A stretch of DNA of 64,000 bases from Gracilaria vermiculophylla (Eukaryota > Rhodophyta > Florideophyceae > Gracilariales > Gracilariaceae), in NCBI GenBank assembly GCA_019155205.2, contig JAHNZQ020000277.1, positions 1,437,506 through 1,501,505 on the forward strand, written 5' to 3'. Numbering within the stretch: position 1 is the stretch's first letter; every line of letters starts with the position of its first letter. The translations under genes and the position numbers were made by a program. This document shows, one piece after another, positions 43,951-56,083 of this stretch. Below the pieces are notes generated by a model, which saw only the letters and a program-made list of their open reading frames with translations, ran no database searches and had not been told where the DNA came from.

Positions 43951-46868
43951 ACATAGAAACAGTGAAAAAACTGAGTGGTCAGATTGCGATTGGAGGCGAT
44001 GTTCAGCTGAAATTCAGGCTCGATGTTATAGGGGATACCAGATGTGTAATTCTCAAACGCTGAAAGGGAATCTTTTCAGTCCGGTGTAACGCCGAACTCT
44101 TTTCATCTCCCGGTGAAGGTCTTTTGAGGATCGGAAACACACGAATCGGGAGCGATGTTCAACGGATTGATATAATAACTACATCGATTTTTGAGCACAT
44201 CTTCTGTGAGAACACGCTCGAGTGGTGCGACTGTCGAATGAAACTGTGCGTCATTTAGTTAGCGCTATTGTTACCAAGATGCCGATACAGTCATGTTGCA
44301 TAATGATAGTGAGTGCCCAGTTCGATTATGAAACCTTCCAAACCAGGAATGGAATGATATTCTTTACCGTTGCAATTCCACTCCCCCCACCCCGGCTACC
44401 CCTGGACGCTGTTTGGCCTCACAGAGACAAACTTGATTCAGAAGAATGGAGTGTGCACCGACAGTATGACGCCAGGTGGTATTTATGCAGCCGATGCCAG
44501 TGCCGACTAAGGCGATGACGCAATCTGAAGGAGTAGAGCTATTCTTCTTCTTTATTGTGGACGCTGAGCTCTAATTCCTTGTGCAGCGTAGAGCTCGGTG
44601 CCAGGTTCGTATGGAAACCATACACACAAAGCGACGTTAAAACACGTAAGCAGATGAGCATGATGACTGGTAAAACGATGTAGCACAGCCGAAACTTGAA
44701 CTGATCCCCGGACAAACTTTTAGAGCAAAATCAGTCGAGCTAATCTATTCGAACCAGAGCAGATGAGGCGATGCCTTCGACACCTGAGTACTTTATGATA
44801 ACTTTACACATGCTTGTGAATACATCAAGTTCTCGACAGATCAGAAAGACTTGGCCATGAGTTGTCCGGGAAGATAAGCACTTTATGAGAGGTCAGAGCG
44901 CGTCGTAGCAGACGAGCAAGCGAGACATTCTTATTCAGTTACAAAGGGAAGCTCATCGGGGGGGGGGGGAAATTTTCAAATCCCAAATGTGGCCATTAAA
45001 CAATCTTCTTGGTGCATAGCGAGCAGTTTACTTTACTGCACAAGCACATCTACCTCTTTACGTCTAAACTTTTTACCCGTGCTGTATTGATGTAAATTTT
45101 ATATTAAATCATGCACGTCGATTGCAAAAGACATATTTGGGAGGGTGGGCTAACGTATCTACGAAGGCTACATGTACAATAGTAAGGGGTACGCTCTATT
45201 TTTCACTCTACATGTTCAAAGAACGCAAAGCCAAAAATAACGTGCTGAGTGCGTTGCTTACCGATTATCGTCATTAAGCATCGTGGTTACGGGTAGCCAG
45301 TGTTCTAAATCACTTCAGATGTAGTACGATTTTAAAATAAACAATCAGGTGCCACATTCATTTACCATTTACAAAAGAAAAGAAAGATTATCTGCGTAAA
45401 CATGCTTTACTGCACAAGTCGCAAACTATTAACGGTGAAGATGTGAGTTGCGTTGCCTGTGAGTATCTTCTGTATTATATAAATGAGAAAACTTTGATAC
45501 CAACTTATTGCTATTTAAAAATAGGCCGTTTCAATCCTATAACGGGACGTCCCGAGTGGGGGGATGGTGTCTAGGTGGGTATCAGTACTCGTGCGGATAA
45601 AGAATTCGATAAAACCATCGTAAGCTACGGTTTTTGCGCAACTGACATATTCGTTTACTAGCGAGATGACGAGGAAAGATCCAGGACGTTGATCGTTTCC
45701 CTGTCTTTCACTGGGTGCAACAGAAGGAAAAGTATCTAATACAAGGAACAGAGGATTTTTTTAATTTTGATTTGTTTTCCACATTCATGTGTTCACGAAA
45801 TGATTGGTTTGTGTATTTGAGGTTGCACATACTCCTTAACTCTCATTTCACTGTTGATCTGTGTGATCAAGGGTGTTTTTAAAAATAAGGAAAAACTTCT
45901 CTTGGTTTTGCTGAACAGTACTGTAGTTTCTAGCCAGATATCATGGAGTCTAACGTAAGTGTTCAAAACCGTCAACCGGCTGGCAGGGGTGATTACCAAT
46001 ATCTGCCCATACGAAGGGACAGGTATCAGTGCGAACCCCGAACGCAACGTGTACAAGTAAACTGAATCGGCTGTCTACTTTTGGCCCCTGGCAGCCAGTG
46101 TGGCACGTTATCACCGCGGACGCCTGGGCTGCCATACTTCCATCGGTCTGGTACCTTACCACGCCCATACGCCCTTGCTACGCTCGGGACGTGACATCTG
46201 CCCTCCGGCAATACACAAACCCTCGCACCGGGTGATAACGTATGAAGTTACTACGTTTTAGCAGACGGCGATTGCGCGACTAAGCCACCCAGACGTGAAG
46301 CTGTGCTCCGAGATTTGAGTCTCGAGATCCCATTATGCGACACGTGTACAGTGACTACCTTCCACAGCTCGCCTCGGTGACGTCATATCTGCGCGGGGCG
46401 GAAATAAGCGCAATGGCGCGTGAGGCGGCGCCTCTAACGTGGCATCGCGCTGAGAGCAGCGCGCCTGTGCCGCCACGTATTCACCGTTAGGCTTTTCAGA
46501 GCCACCCGCTCTCAGGGACTGAAGTGCCCTCCGAAATACGTTCTTCCCTTTCTCAGCTTACTCCTCTATTTTGTACTCCGTGTTTCGTAGAAGTGGGGCA
46601 GAGCGAAGCCCATATCGTTGTCATGCTTCAAAGCTTGATTCTGGCGAGGTGCACGTTCGGCATCAACTGTTTAATTACATTCTCTACATCTACATGCAAT
46701 GTTCTCAGAAAGCTTCGTCATAGCCTTACGTGCTCTTCAATCACTGACCGATCACCAGTCAGCTGCAAAATTACATTGGGTAGCTGAATTTTCTACAACC
46801 TCAGTTCAACGTATTTGTCCAGGAACGCTTCCACGTTGACCGAGCCAGCTAAAATAGAAATCAATGTG
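43951..46868. other. long intergenic stretch without a recognised gene
   Basis: Short frames only. Notable are a 12-G run (44958-44969) and a GC-rich block at 46380-46510 with the palindrome TGACGTCA at about 46379-46386. The 3' UTR of the LPMO gene should occupy the right end. Confidence 0.45.
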
Positions 46869-48194
46869 TCAGCCGTGCTTATGCTTCAGCATTACTGTCA
46901 CTTCTATGCTTTCGCCTCCTGCCACCGCACCTAATCTAATCTCACGGTTCATTGTCTTGTTATTCCAGTAGAAAGGTATCTCTTCCCTATCGCGATACAG
47001 GAAATATGGAGCATCACGTCCAGTGTACACAAGTTCGTCATCCAAGTAAAACTCGACTTTTGGTACAATTTTGTTCACCACTGCTTCGATACCAATACGC
47101 GAGTACACGCTGATGTCTACTACACTGCCATCTCGCAGAGTTCGGCTCGGAATTTTGTCTGCCCACAATAAAAGCTGTTGGAAAACACCACTTCCGGTTT
47201 CTGCCTTCCGAGGCAATCGTCTCCCAAAGCTGCGTCTCGCCGCTTCCGATTCTGTGTTGCGAGGAGGTGCTGACCTTCCACCACCAAGTGCGTCGATCGC
47301 AATATCTGCACATTGATAGTATTCCTCTGTGATAGCTTCAGGCCCTCCACATGGAACTTTTTGTCTGGCCACTCCTCCGCGAGCGTCACCCTGACCTATA
47401 CAATTTCCCCATTCTGGTCTGTCTGGGCCATCAAAATAGTCAAGCACTCCAGGAGGATTGCAACTGTTTGCCGCAACCCAATACCATTGCAATACACAAT
47501 GCTTGCAATAGAAATCGTGAGGTATTTGAAAAGTGGCGTATTGCGGAGGGAAATAATCGTATCCGGCCATGATGTTGTGCGAACATGGCACATACCAACG
47601 ACCGGGGTAATTTCTGTCAATAGGTCCACATTTGTATGATTTTCCAGAATCACATTCCGCATTTGGTGCCCGGTTGAGTTGTACACATCCACCAGAAGAG
47701 AAGCAGCTTGGCGAAATGTCTCCATTTGCACACTTTGCGGTATCGCACACATGAACTTCCATAAAACCGTTGTGGTGAGCAGTAATGACTGTTCCAATTC
47801 CTATAGTGCCACCCTGGCGATAACGAGAGATGACCGTGCCATTGTAATAGAACTCGCCGCCCTTCAAATGATCTTGACTGCGCCATAAAGCATCACCACA
47901 AACTCCCGCCCGCCAGACAAAGTTTTTGTCATATGGATCGTATGGATACCATCCTCGAGAACCAGCTGCTATTTGTTGCGATTGCAATCCCGACAGATCG
48001 GAACTGTTTTTCACTCCGGCAGGAAAGAATGCGTAGAAATCTCGGGGTGCTTCGGGGTCAATGGTGGTCGGCATGTGGTCAATTGGTGGAAGAGCTCCGC
48101 GTTGCCTTGGATCACTCAATGCACCGTGGGCACACGCCTGAGGTGAAATGTACAAGAGCACCGATAGAAGAAGAACGTATCGAAGAGAATCCAT
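46869..48194 (-). CDS. AA15-like lytic polysaccharide monooxygenase, secreted
   Basis: Chosen start ATG 48192-48194 gives 441 residues with a signal peptide (MDSLRYVLLLSVLLYISPQACA) ending just before His23. That His would become the N-terminal copper ligand. An upstream in-frame ATG at 48362 would bury the signal. The LPMO domain covers residues 23-302: HGALSDPRQRG, RAGVCGD, TAHHNGFMEVHVC (His141 is the likely second copper ligand), PHDFYCKHCVLQWYWVAANSC and YYQCADIAI. These blocks match the AA15/chitin-binding-4 pattern. AA15 enzymes oxidatively cleave chitin or cellulose outside the cell. Residues about 310-441 form an extra C-terminal part ending in a beta-rich, Ig-like segment (VEFYLDDELVYTGRDAPYFL). 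Intronless. The substrate cannot be told. Confidence 0.85.
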   Translation of the reverse strand: MDSLRYVLLLSVLLYISPQACAHGALSDPRQRGALPPIDHMPTTIDPEAPRDFYAFFPAGVKNSSDLSGLQSQQIAAGSRGWYPYDPYDKNFVWRAGVCGDALWRSQDHLKGGEFYYNGTVISRYRQGGTIGIGTVITAHHNGFMEVHVCDTAKCANGDISPSCFSSGGCVQLNRAPNAECDSGKSYKCGPIDRNYPGRWYVPCSHNIMAGYDYFPPQYATFQIPHDFYCKHCVLQWYWVAANSCNPPGVLDYFDGPDRPEWGNCIGQGDARGGVARQKVPCGGPEAITEEYYQCADIAIDALGGGRSAPPRNTESEAARRSFGRRLPRKAETGSGVFQQLLLWADKIPSRTLRDGSVVDISVYSRIGIEAVVNKIVPKVEFYLDDELVYTGRDAPYFLYRDREEIPFYWNNKTMNREIRLGAVAGGESIEVTVMLKHKHG

Positions 48195-51100
48195 AATCCG
48201 ACACAGAAGAGTAGCAAAATGTGCCGAAACACTGAAGAAGTGAGTTTTTGCTGATTCAAGAAAAGTAAGAACCAAGAAGCTGGTTTTATAAACAAAAGCA
48301 CGATGACATTTAAGCGAGAGACGGGCCCAAAGCGTGAGCGGGTGTACGATAGAAAGAGTCAAATTTTCTCAGAAATGAGAGAGTAATATGAAACGATTTG
48401 TAGCGTTCTGCTCATATAGGAAACATGTTGGAAGGCGAAGAGCTGTTGACGTGGCATCTTTCACAATCGTTGATTTCAGACGTGAAAAGCCTCTAACGCA
48501 ACGTGGACAATCGCGCATTTGTGGCATCTATCGCCACGCTTCTCATCTGTGATGAGACTCAGCCTTGTGGATAAGCAAGGTGAGTCAGATGGGCGCTTAA
48601 ACTATGGATCACTTTCTGACAGTGACATTCACTGCGTGACTTTTGACGCAAAATGACCTCAGTGAGAGGTGAATACATAGAACGACTAACTATAAATACT
48701 GCATGTACACCTGTACAGTACGTGTAGGTACTTTCGACGTGGACGAGCTCAGCCGAGGAAGCTTGGCGATGGCGAATGCGGTTGGTTTTCATTCGAAATG
48801 ATGGGAGAAAAAGATAGTTGAGATTAGAAAATAATATAAGAAAGTGGATGCAACCTGAAACGACGGAAACACGACGAACGAATGCTTTTTTATATTTGTC
48901 TTGATTGTAAATTTTGACATTCGTATGTTCACAAAACACTGCACCCATGGGGTGCAACCTCAAATACAATAAACACTTGTTTTGTGTATACACAATTGTG
49001 GAAAATTATAATCAAATTAAAGAAAAAGAGCATGTGTTCCTCATGTTTATGTGTTTTCATGTTGTATTCATTTTTTTTGTAAACAACGTGGGTATGGTAT
49101 CCGGAATGAGTCTGCATTATCTTTATTTTGCTCTGTAGCTCGACGGTTTGTACCCATTCATATTACAAGAATTAGTCGATGACCATAAGAATAAAGTGGT
49201 GGATGTTCTGCCTCCATAACTTATTGCAAGGATTTTTGTCATAAAATCGATGTCTTAAAAGACTCTTTCGAAGCTTGATTTCTTGCGCAGATATTGGTGC
49301 AAGTACTTCAAACGAACAACTAATGATATTTGCCACATATCGATGGCTGCCAGACAAGAAAAAAACGTGCCCGGGTAATTTTACAACACGCATCTTGGTT
49401 TTGATTTCTATCTTTCTTCTCTGTCAGTTTCTGCTTTGATGAGAACTTTTTGAACACAATTTTCTCAGGACAAAAATAAACAGAGATATTAATAAATCAT
49501 GAGATAGCAATGTTAATGAAGCAGAATTGATGTCAGATACGTTACTTGCTCGCTCTCACCTATGTATGTACAATGTTTTAAAATTCAACCAAAACGAAGT
49601 CATTTTCGAAAACAAGGTACTTGGAAGTAAATTTTGCTGCAAAGGACCATTTTCAGCACACACAAAAAAATCCGAAAAGAAACTGTGTATGTAATCAAAT
49701 GATTCCTTTCCAGACCACATGTCAATCTTCGTGAGTTGAACTGTTTGCAATTAACTTTTAAACCCGCGCAGTCAGGCATCCGACCAAAGCTACATCGCCT
49801 TCTAGAGAATAAATCTTTCCCATTTGTGCTGAATATTGTAATTTTTCGTTGTTGTTTTTCATGTACAGATTATGTAGAGTTTGTAAAGAAATATTTCGCG
49901 GTACTTTCTTACGTTACACACTCACGTTAATGCTACGTTTTACGAGGAAGAAGAAGTTGGAAAAATGTGTAGACAAGAGTACTCAGACGAAATTTCATCA
50001 ATTGGAACGCGAGTAAATCATCCACCTGTTTCATACAGAATCGTCAAGCGACGTCTCGTCAGTCTTTTTCGAGAGAATTGGGCGGAGAGGCTGGTCTTTT
50101 ATTTACACATTTGTGGGTTCCGGTTGGGTTGCACGCTAGGGCAGATGTGAACCATCTCACAGAAACAGTCGCGAATGCTCGCTCAAATTACAGCGACGGT
50201 AAGCTCTTTTTCAAAGACAGTTGCGCATTTCGCTTTGGTCCAATAGACGCAAGAGCTCCTAGTGTGCCGCATTATCGCTTGGGTGCATGAAATGCGATCG
50301 GCGCGTACGGCGAGGGTTGTCTGCTACATAGTCTTAGATCTTGCAATACCCCGTAGATGCAACACAGACAAACGGGTTGGGCCATGGAGGTTCTCGAAGA
50401 CAGTGTAAAAGCTAGACTGTCTTCAAGTACTCTATCCAGAAGACTAGAGTAAGTATCATCCCCTTTCTTTCCCTTGAGAGAGGAACACCGCTTGGCGCAT
50501 GTTTTTTTGTTAAATGAAGCCCTACTGTGCCAGGCATAGATCCCTACGAGCAACAACAATGAGCAAATATCTTTGATACGCGGCGGTTTTTAAGTGCAAA
50601 TGGGGTTAGATTTGAACTTGCTGCCTTTCAGTAAATCCAAAGACAAACCATCCACAGTTCTGTTTTATAGTCTTATAGATCCCCGAACACTCGAGACCAA
50701 CGAATCAATTTTTGCTATCGCCTATTGCTCGAAAATACTTGATTGACTGCGAGGAATGTAGGTGCCTCTCTGCCGCGTGATGGGTCCAAAAATGCTGCAC
50801 GAAAAGCTGCAACATTCATTCAAACCATCACCCTTGACACCCGTTCATGGGCTTCGTTAACGAACGTTGAGGTGTTGGTATCGCTGCAACAGAGCAAGAC
50901 GTCCCGCATTGAAGCGCAACTTGCGCGTGCGGCTCGCGCGGCATGGTGATAAGCCCATCGGCAGGAAAATGAGCGAGAGCACCGCTGAAGGCATGACATC
51001 AGGCTGAGCGTGCGAGAGGAAATGCGGGAGCGTGAAAGGTTACACTAAGTTGAGGTAGCCAGGAGATAGCAAGAACAAGAAAAACAGAGTGCCATCGTCG

Positions 51101-52085
51101 CTGTCCGTCGTCAGACGCACAAACGCCAGCACTCATTTCAGGCAACTGAGCGTGTCAAAAAGTGTTGCGCCACAAGCAGGATAGAGTTTTGGGTGTGGTC
51201 GCAGTGGAGGCAGAGCAGTCATAGACCAAAGCTAAAGGAATGAGCCATCTGGTTCGGCTCAAAAACAGATGTGTTCACAAGATGCTTCCTAGCCGAACGA
51301 GCGAGGTCCGCGCAGTGCGCCAGGGCCAGTGTCTATCCGCCCGCATAAATTTGAACCAAATAATTACTATTTTCGTACGTTAGGTGTTGAACCTTTCATG
51401 CGCGTGAGAAAGGTGTTTTTGAATTAACAGTACGTTTTTGGTACCTCCAAAGCCTGTTTTCTGAAGCTCTGCGGTAAATTAGACACATGTTGCAAGCACA
51501 TCTCTACTGAACCATCTGGTTGTCTTGTGTTTCTGCTTTTCACGTCAAGACTACAACCTGCTGTGTCTGCTCTGCACATAAAGGTCATGATTTGTTTGCT
51601 GATTGGGACAAAGTGCATCACTTTTGGTCGCCGAGCGAAGATTGTCAAAGAAACTGAGCCTTCTACACAAACACACAAACGCACTCTTTTCGACCGCTGT
51701 GCCTCTCGAAGGGCATACCACTTTCGCTCCGAGCCAACTGTTTAGATCTTACGCTGTGAGTCGACAGCTCGGAGCTTTCGCTTGGAGCCCACCGCCCCGA
51801 GCTTCTGCTTTGGCAAGTTTGCGATTCTCGGTTAACCACAATCTTCTTAATATAATAAAAGATAGTTTTAAATCCAAACTGAATTCTGTGTTCTTGTTTC
51901 TTCAGACTGTGTGGAAACTAACCACAACTACAGAATAACACAAAATTTGTTTTTGGGTTTTGTGCTTATCGGGTTGCACCCACGCGACCAATCCATGATT
52001 TGTAACACAACAATTGCAACACGGTACATACGCGTACTTTTGGGACTTTGAGCAAAACTGTGTAACATTTCCGGGAATGCTACTA
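48195..52085. other. long intergenic stretch, no convincing gene
   Basis: Starts with the LPMO upstream region, which has no obvious TATA box; TGACGTGG is present near 48447. A degenerate Ala/Arg/Glu-rich stretch on the plus strand (50743-51250, RIEAQLARAARAAW, then fragments such as QEQEKQSAIVAVRRQTHK) may be a worn coiled-coil gene, but stops every few dozen codons prevent a call. The rest is AT-rich with short frames. Confidence 0.4.
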
Positions 52086-52087
52086 TA

Positions 52088-53366
52088 CAGTCTGTTTCAA
52101 AATCATAACACGTCGGTGTCCAAGTACAAAAATTGTGAATTTGGTACTGTACGACTACAAGATCAAGATTTAAAATAAATTCAAGTCCAAAAACCGTTTC
52201 AAAATCATAACAACTTTGTGAAGTTTAAGTCTCTTTTGGCGACTCAGTAACTAGTTTTTCCACCTTCTTGCTTGATAACAAAAATATAGCGTTTGGGCAT
52301 CAAAGTGATGTAGTCATTAATTGTAAAAATAGATGTATTGTCCCAGCAATTCTTAAAACAGTTTTTCAAATCAAAAACTGCGCTAAAATGCCTTCTGTGG
52401 CCATAAACCGTTCTTGATAAGAACTATATTCCATTTTTAATGGTATTTACGTCTGTGGAGCGTGCTGGCCAATCCATTACCGTAATACTTGTTTCTTGTA
52501 CCCAATCTGTCACTAATTTAGATTTGGAAACCGGTTAACTATCTCTCTAGAAAACAAAACTTCTTCCGTGTACCCAATATCTATAAGCTGGCCTATAGTT
52601 ATAAACAACTTTTTGATAGCATGCAAAATCTATATGTGTGTGATTAAATGCAATATCGGCTTTCTAATATTCTGATATGCCAGCCCGGACCATTCTAGAA
52701 CAGCCTCTAGAGTTTCAGGTCTGAAATTCAGAGCTTTTCTTTCTTAGATCATATCAATAAAATTTTATAACAATTTGTAACATCCAATTTGAGTATTTAG
52801 TCATCAGAAGAAATAACTGTATCCCATTTATTTGACTAGTACGCCATGTTTGCATACGAGTATATTGTTTTTTTCTTATGGTTATCTTCTAAACGGAATG
52901 TTTTAATCATTTGTTTATACTTGAACAATTTTTTTTATTGATTATTTGTCAAAGTATTGATTTAGAAACATTGAGGTCTATGTTTTTTGCAATTTTTCTG
53001 CATGAAACTATTCTTGGACACAGTTTCCGTTTTCTAACTCGTTTATCTGCAGGACTGGAAAGGTATGAAGGCCTTGTAAGTGTTTCTGTTCTACAGGTTG
53101 CTTAATTTTCTAGAATACGGGGGGTTGTGAATGGATAACGTTTTAAAAGTCGTCTAATTTTGACATATAATTTTCTATAAGCTTCTAGTTGTATTATTGC
53201 AAGCTGTTTGGAGCGAGAAAGAGGTGAACGTCGATCCATAACGATGGATGTTGATGGTGTAGTGTTATGATTATGAAACGGTTTTTACTTTTATGTTCTG
53301 CAAAAAGCGCACTACAGTACTACTTTGGCGCGTTTTTTAGGCGTGATATGATTTTGAAACGCTCTG
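52088..53366 (-). mobile_element. Tc1/mariner element, family 1, copy B
   Basis: TA on both sides (52086-52087, 53367-53368). The outer repeats are CAGTCTGTTTCAAAATCATA at the plus-left end and CAGAGCGTTTCAAAATCATA read from the right end. Inner repeats with the core CGTTTCAAAATCATAAC lie at 52194-52211 and, inverted, 53264-53281. Length 1279 bp, as in copy A. The minus strand holds a heavily mutated transposase in the same layout (readable: MDWPARST, with D-L-N-P-I-E degraded). Non-autonomous. Confidence 0.82.
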
Positions 53367-53679
53367 TACTCTGGCAAACAGCCACAAAGCAAAACTTTTG
53401 CAAAAACACTGAAATATAGAAATGGAATCTGAGTTCTTTTACTGATCATAGACTTTGATTGGTGACATGCTCGACGGAACAACACCACAATATTCTCGGC
53501 TCATATTTGTCTGCTCATGGAGATCTTCATACTACCTTAGCACGATTCATTCCAAACGATTCTCCACAATGAGAAAATGTTCCGCACCGAGGAAAAACGT
53601 GTCCAAGATATTCAAAACAAACAAGAAATCAAGACCGGAGAGCAACTCTTTGGTGCACCAAATTCGCTCATCCTGAATC

Positions 53680-54006
53680 TCAGCAGCCAGAGGCGCACAG
53701 GGTTTTGGCGGTCAAAGGTATTCCCGGCGTCATTGAGCCGGTTAGGGTGGTATAGAAGCAGGAACCAACACTGGGATTGAGCGCCTGCTTCCGCAAGTTA
53801 ATTGGCCCAGCACCATTACCGGCCCCGATTTCACAGGTGACGGCCATGGCAGAGAAACCCGTAGGGCAGCGAGCAATAACTCCGACAAATGTACTAGTCG
53901 TAGTGAGCACGCTTCCCGTTGCAAGTTGGAGAGTGCAGGCGCTCCCCGCAGCCAGCATGTAGGCCGCAAAGAACAGAATTGTGACGTTGTTGATGATGCG
54001 ACCCAT
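53680..54006 (-). CDS. small secreted protein with six cysteines
   Basis: The ATG at 54004-54006 starts a 108-residue frame. Residues 1-23 make a good signal peptide (MGRIINNVTILFFAAYMLAA, then GSA before Cys). The mature part has six cysteines (ACTLQ, ARC, VTC, GSC, TLC and a terminal SGC), enough for three disulfides, and is rich in Thr, Gly and Ala. The frame is open 36 codons further upstream, but only this start exposes the signal. I do not recognise a family. Such proteins are usually extracellular. It sits just outside Tc1 copy B. Confidence 0.5.
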   Translation of the reverse strand: MGRIINNVTILFFAAYMLAAGSACTLQLATGSVLTTTSTFVGVIARCPTGFSAMAVTCEIGAGNGAGPINLRKQALNPSVGSCFYTTLTGSMTPGIPLTAKTLCASGC

Positions 54007-54114
54007 CCTATAGTTTTTGATTGAGACAGCTTTCTTTGAATTGGATCCTGTTGATGAATGAGAATTCGAACTGGTTATTCGGCAGCTGATGGACTGTCGA
54101 CGGCAGGTGGACAC

Positions 54115-55955
54115 ATTTGACCATTTAAGTACTAGTCACCGCCCAACCTCACACCGTATTGTGAAAGAATTTCTAGGGAAATGCAGCTGGCACGCTTACC
54201 TCGTATGCGCGTGCAATTCATTTTCGCTGGTGTATGTAACATATATCGCTTTTCTTGCATTACATAAATCTTGGTTCAACCGTCGTACACAACCCGGACT
54301 GGGTTTCTTTCATCGATTTTGGGCCATCAATCTTTTGCTAAGCAAAATAATGAGGTACACGAAATGGGTGTGAATCTGAGTGAAAACGAGCAATAAAACT
54401 ATCACCACTGTTACACACCTTACCGTATGAAGTTCTTCATTGAAGAAAGTACCAGGGTTTTACTTAGCTTTGGCTCTGAAGTTTTTATTGGGTCAGCGCT
54501 TAGTCAGAAATCTGAAAGGGTCCAGGCATTGTAAAGTCTGAGGCCCATATGTGAGTTTCTTCATTTTCTTATCAACGAGGATTTATGGTTACTTCGGATA
54601 ACAAATTGCGCAAAACTCTATACTCGATATACAGCTAACAGCGGGATGCTTTTAAATTGTCATACTTCATATTGTACATTACGTATAAAAACCGAAAGGG
54701 AATTCCTGTGGACACAGAGCGAATGCCTATGATCAGATATTTCAATCCTGAAGACGAAAGTACTCCTCGAGTAGTCTATTTCTGCAAGCAGTTTTTACTC
54801 GCCGATGTAGTGTATTCTCGCAAACTAAGATTATGCTATCCTCAGGTTCAGCTCAGCTCGCGACGTGGTCCTAGTTTGGATAAATACTAAGAAAATGGCT
54901 GTAACCTTTTTTTGAAAAGTAAGAGCCAATCCAATGGCGAGAATCCTGGTACGTTGGCATTTTTGCTGATCATTCTACCTTTCCTCAGGAGTGGTTTTGG
55001 AAGCGAGAGTGTGCAGCATGACAAGATACTTCAGAATTGGAGCCGAAATGTTACCAGCGCTTCATAAATGAGAGAGCGAGACGGACGGAGAGGTGATCTA
55101 CAAATCGCTGCAGGGAAGTCAATTCATTGCACTCTCAATAAGCATTGATAGCTGAGCCAATTGCTGTGTATACCGCATATGACGAATGCATAAACGGATA
55201 TCCATGGCACTGGCTGATTCAACAATTGGTCCCTGGCGTTCAAATTTTGGCTGTAAGTCTGAAATGTTGTACTATTGCACGCTCTCGCTTCCACAACTTC
55301 TACCGCCATAGAATGATTGGCAACGATGCCGCATTGAGTGCTGAGCTGAACCTGAGGATAGCATAATTTTAGTATGCGAGAATACAGTACATCGACGAGT
55401 GCGTGCTTGCAAAAATTGGACTAATGTTATCTTGATTAATAACGTGGACTGCCGGATAGAAATATCTGGTCACAAGCATTCCTCTTGGGTCCCAAAACGT
55501 TCTGAACACGCCATTCTGGGAAAGGTGTGGCGCGTACAGCCTTCTGTGAAGAGCCACAAAGTTTCTTCCCGATGAGTATCAGCTTCAAAAACAAGCGTCA
55601 CCAGCCATATCAAAAATCATGATAACCAACAAAAAGGCGTCTGTCAGACAGTGAAGTGATATACGAAGGAAGAATAGTAATGCTTGGACAATGGTAATGA
55701 AATCAGATGAAAACAAGCCGAACATGAACATTTTATAGTAGTAAAAACGTAGTAAGTAGTTTAGTTTACACATACTGTATGACAAAATATTACACAAACT
55801 GTAAGCTTGAGGTTTGGTTTTTTTTCTAGTACCGTTCAACGGCCTTACTTTTTGCAGAGCTACTTTTACAGCACATCATGGGCTCCAGTGCTTGTCTGAC
55901 CGTCGACCTCATGTGAGGTCTTATGGCCTCCTACGTTTATGAGGTCAACTTTAAC
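54115..55955. other. intergenic, no gene recognised
   Basis: Only short frames (for example 54657-54890, 77 codons) without family resemblance. AT-rich. Confidence 0.4.
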
Positions 55956-56083
55956 TACAGTGCGTTTCAAAAACATATTACCCCTCAAAAGTGCGCCAAA
56001 ACTGTACTGTAGGCTAGATTTTGCACATAGTCTATGTAGAATCGTTTCAAAAAGATATGTACACCGCCTTCTTTCTAACAAAA

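Noticed and set aside
44958..44969. 12-G run as a possible quadruplex
   Set aside because: A single homopolymer run without separate G tracts and prone to sequencing length error.
46379..46386. TGACGTCA palindrome as a CRE-like regulatory site
   Set aside because: A single 8-bp match more than 400 bp beyond the 3' end of the LPMO gene; no gene start nearby to regulate.
48195..48362. upstream extension of the LPMO frame to the ATG at 48362
   Set aside because: It would place 56 residues before a perfect signal peptide whose cleavage exposes the copper-ligand His.
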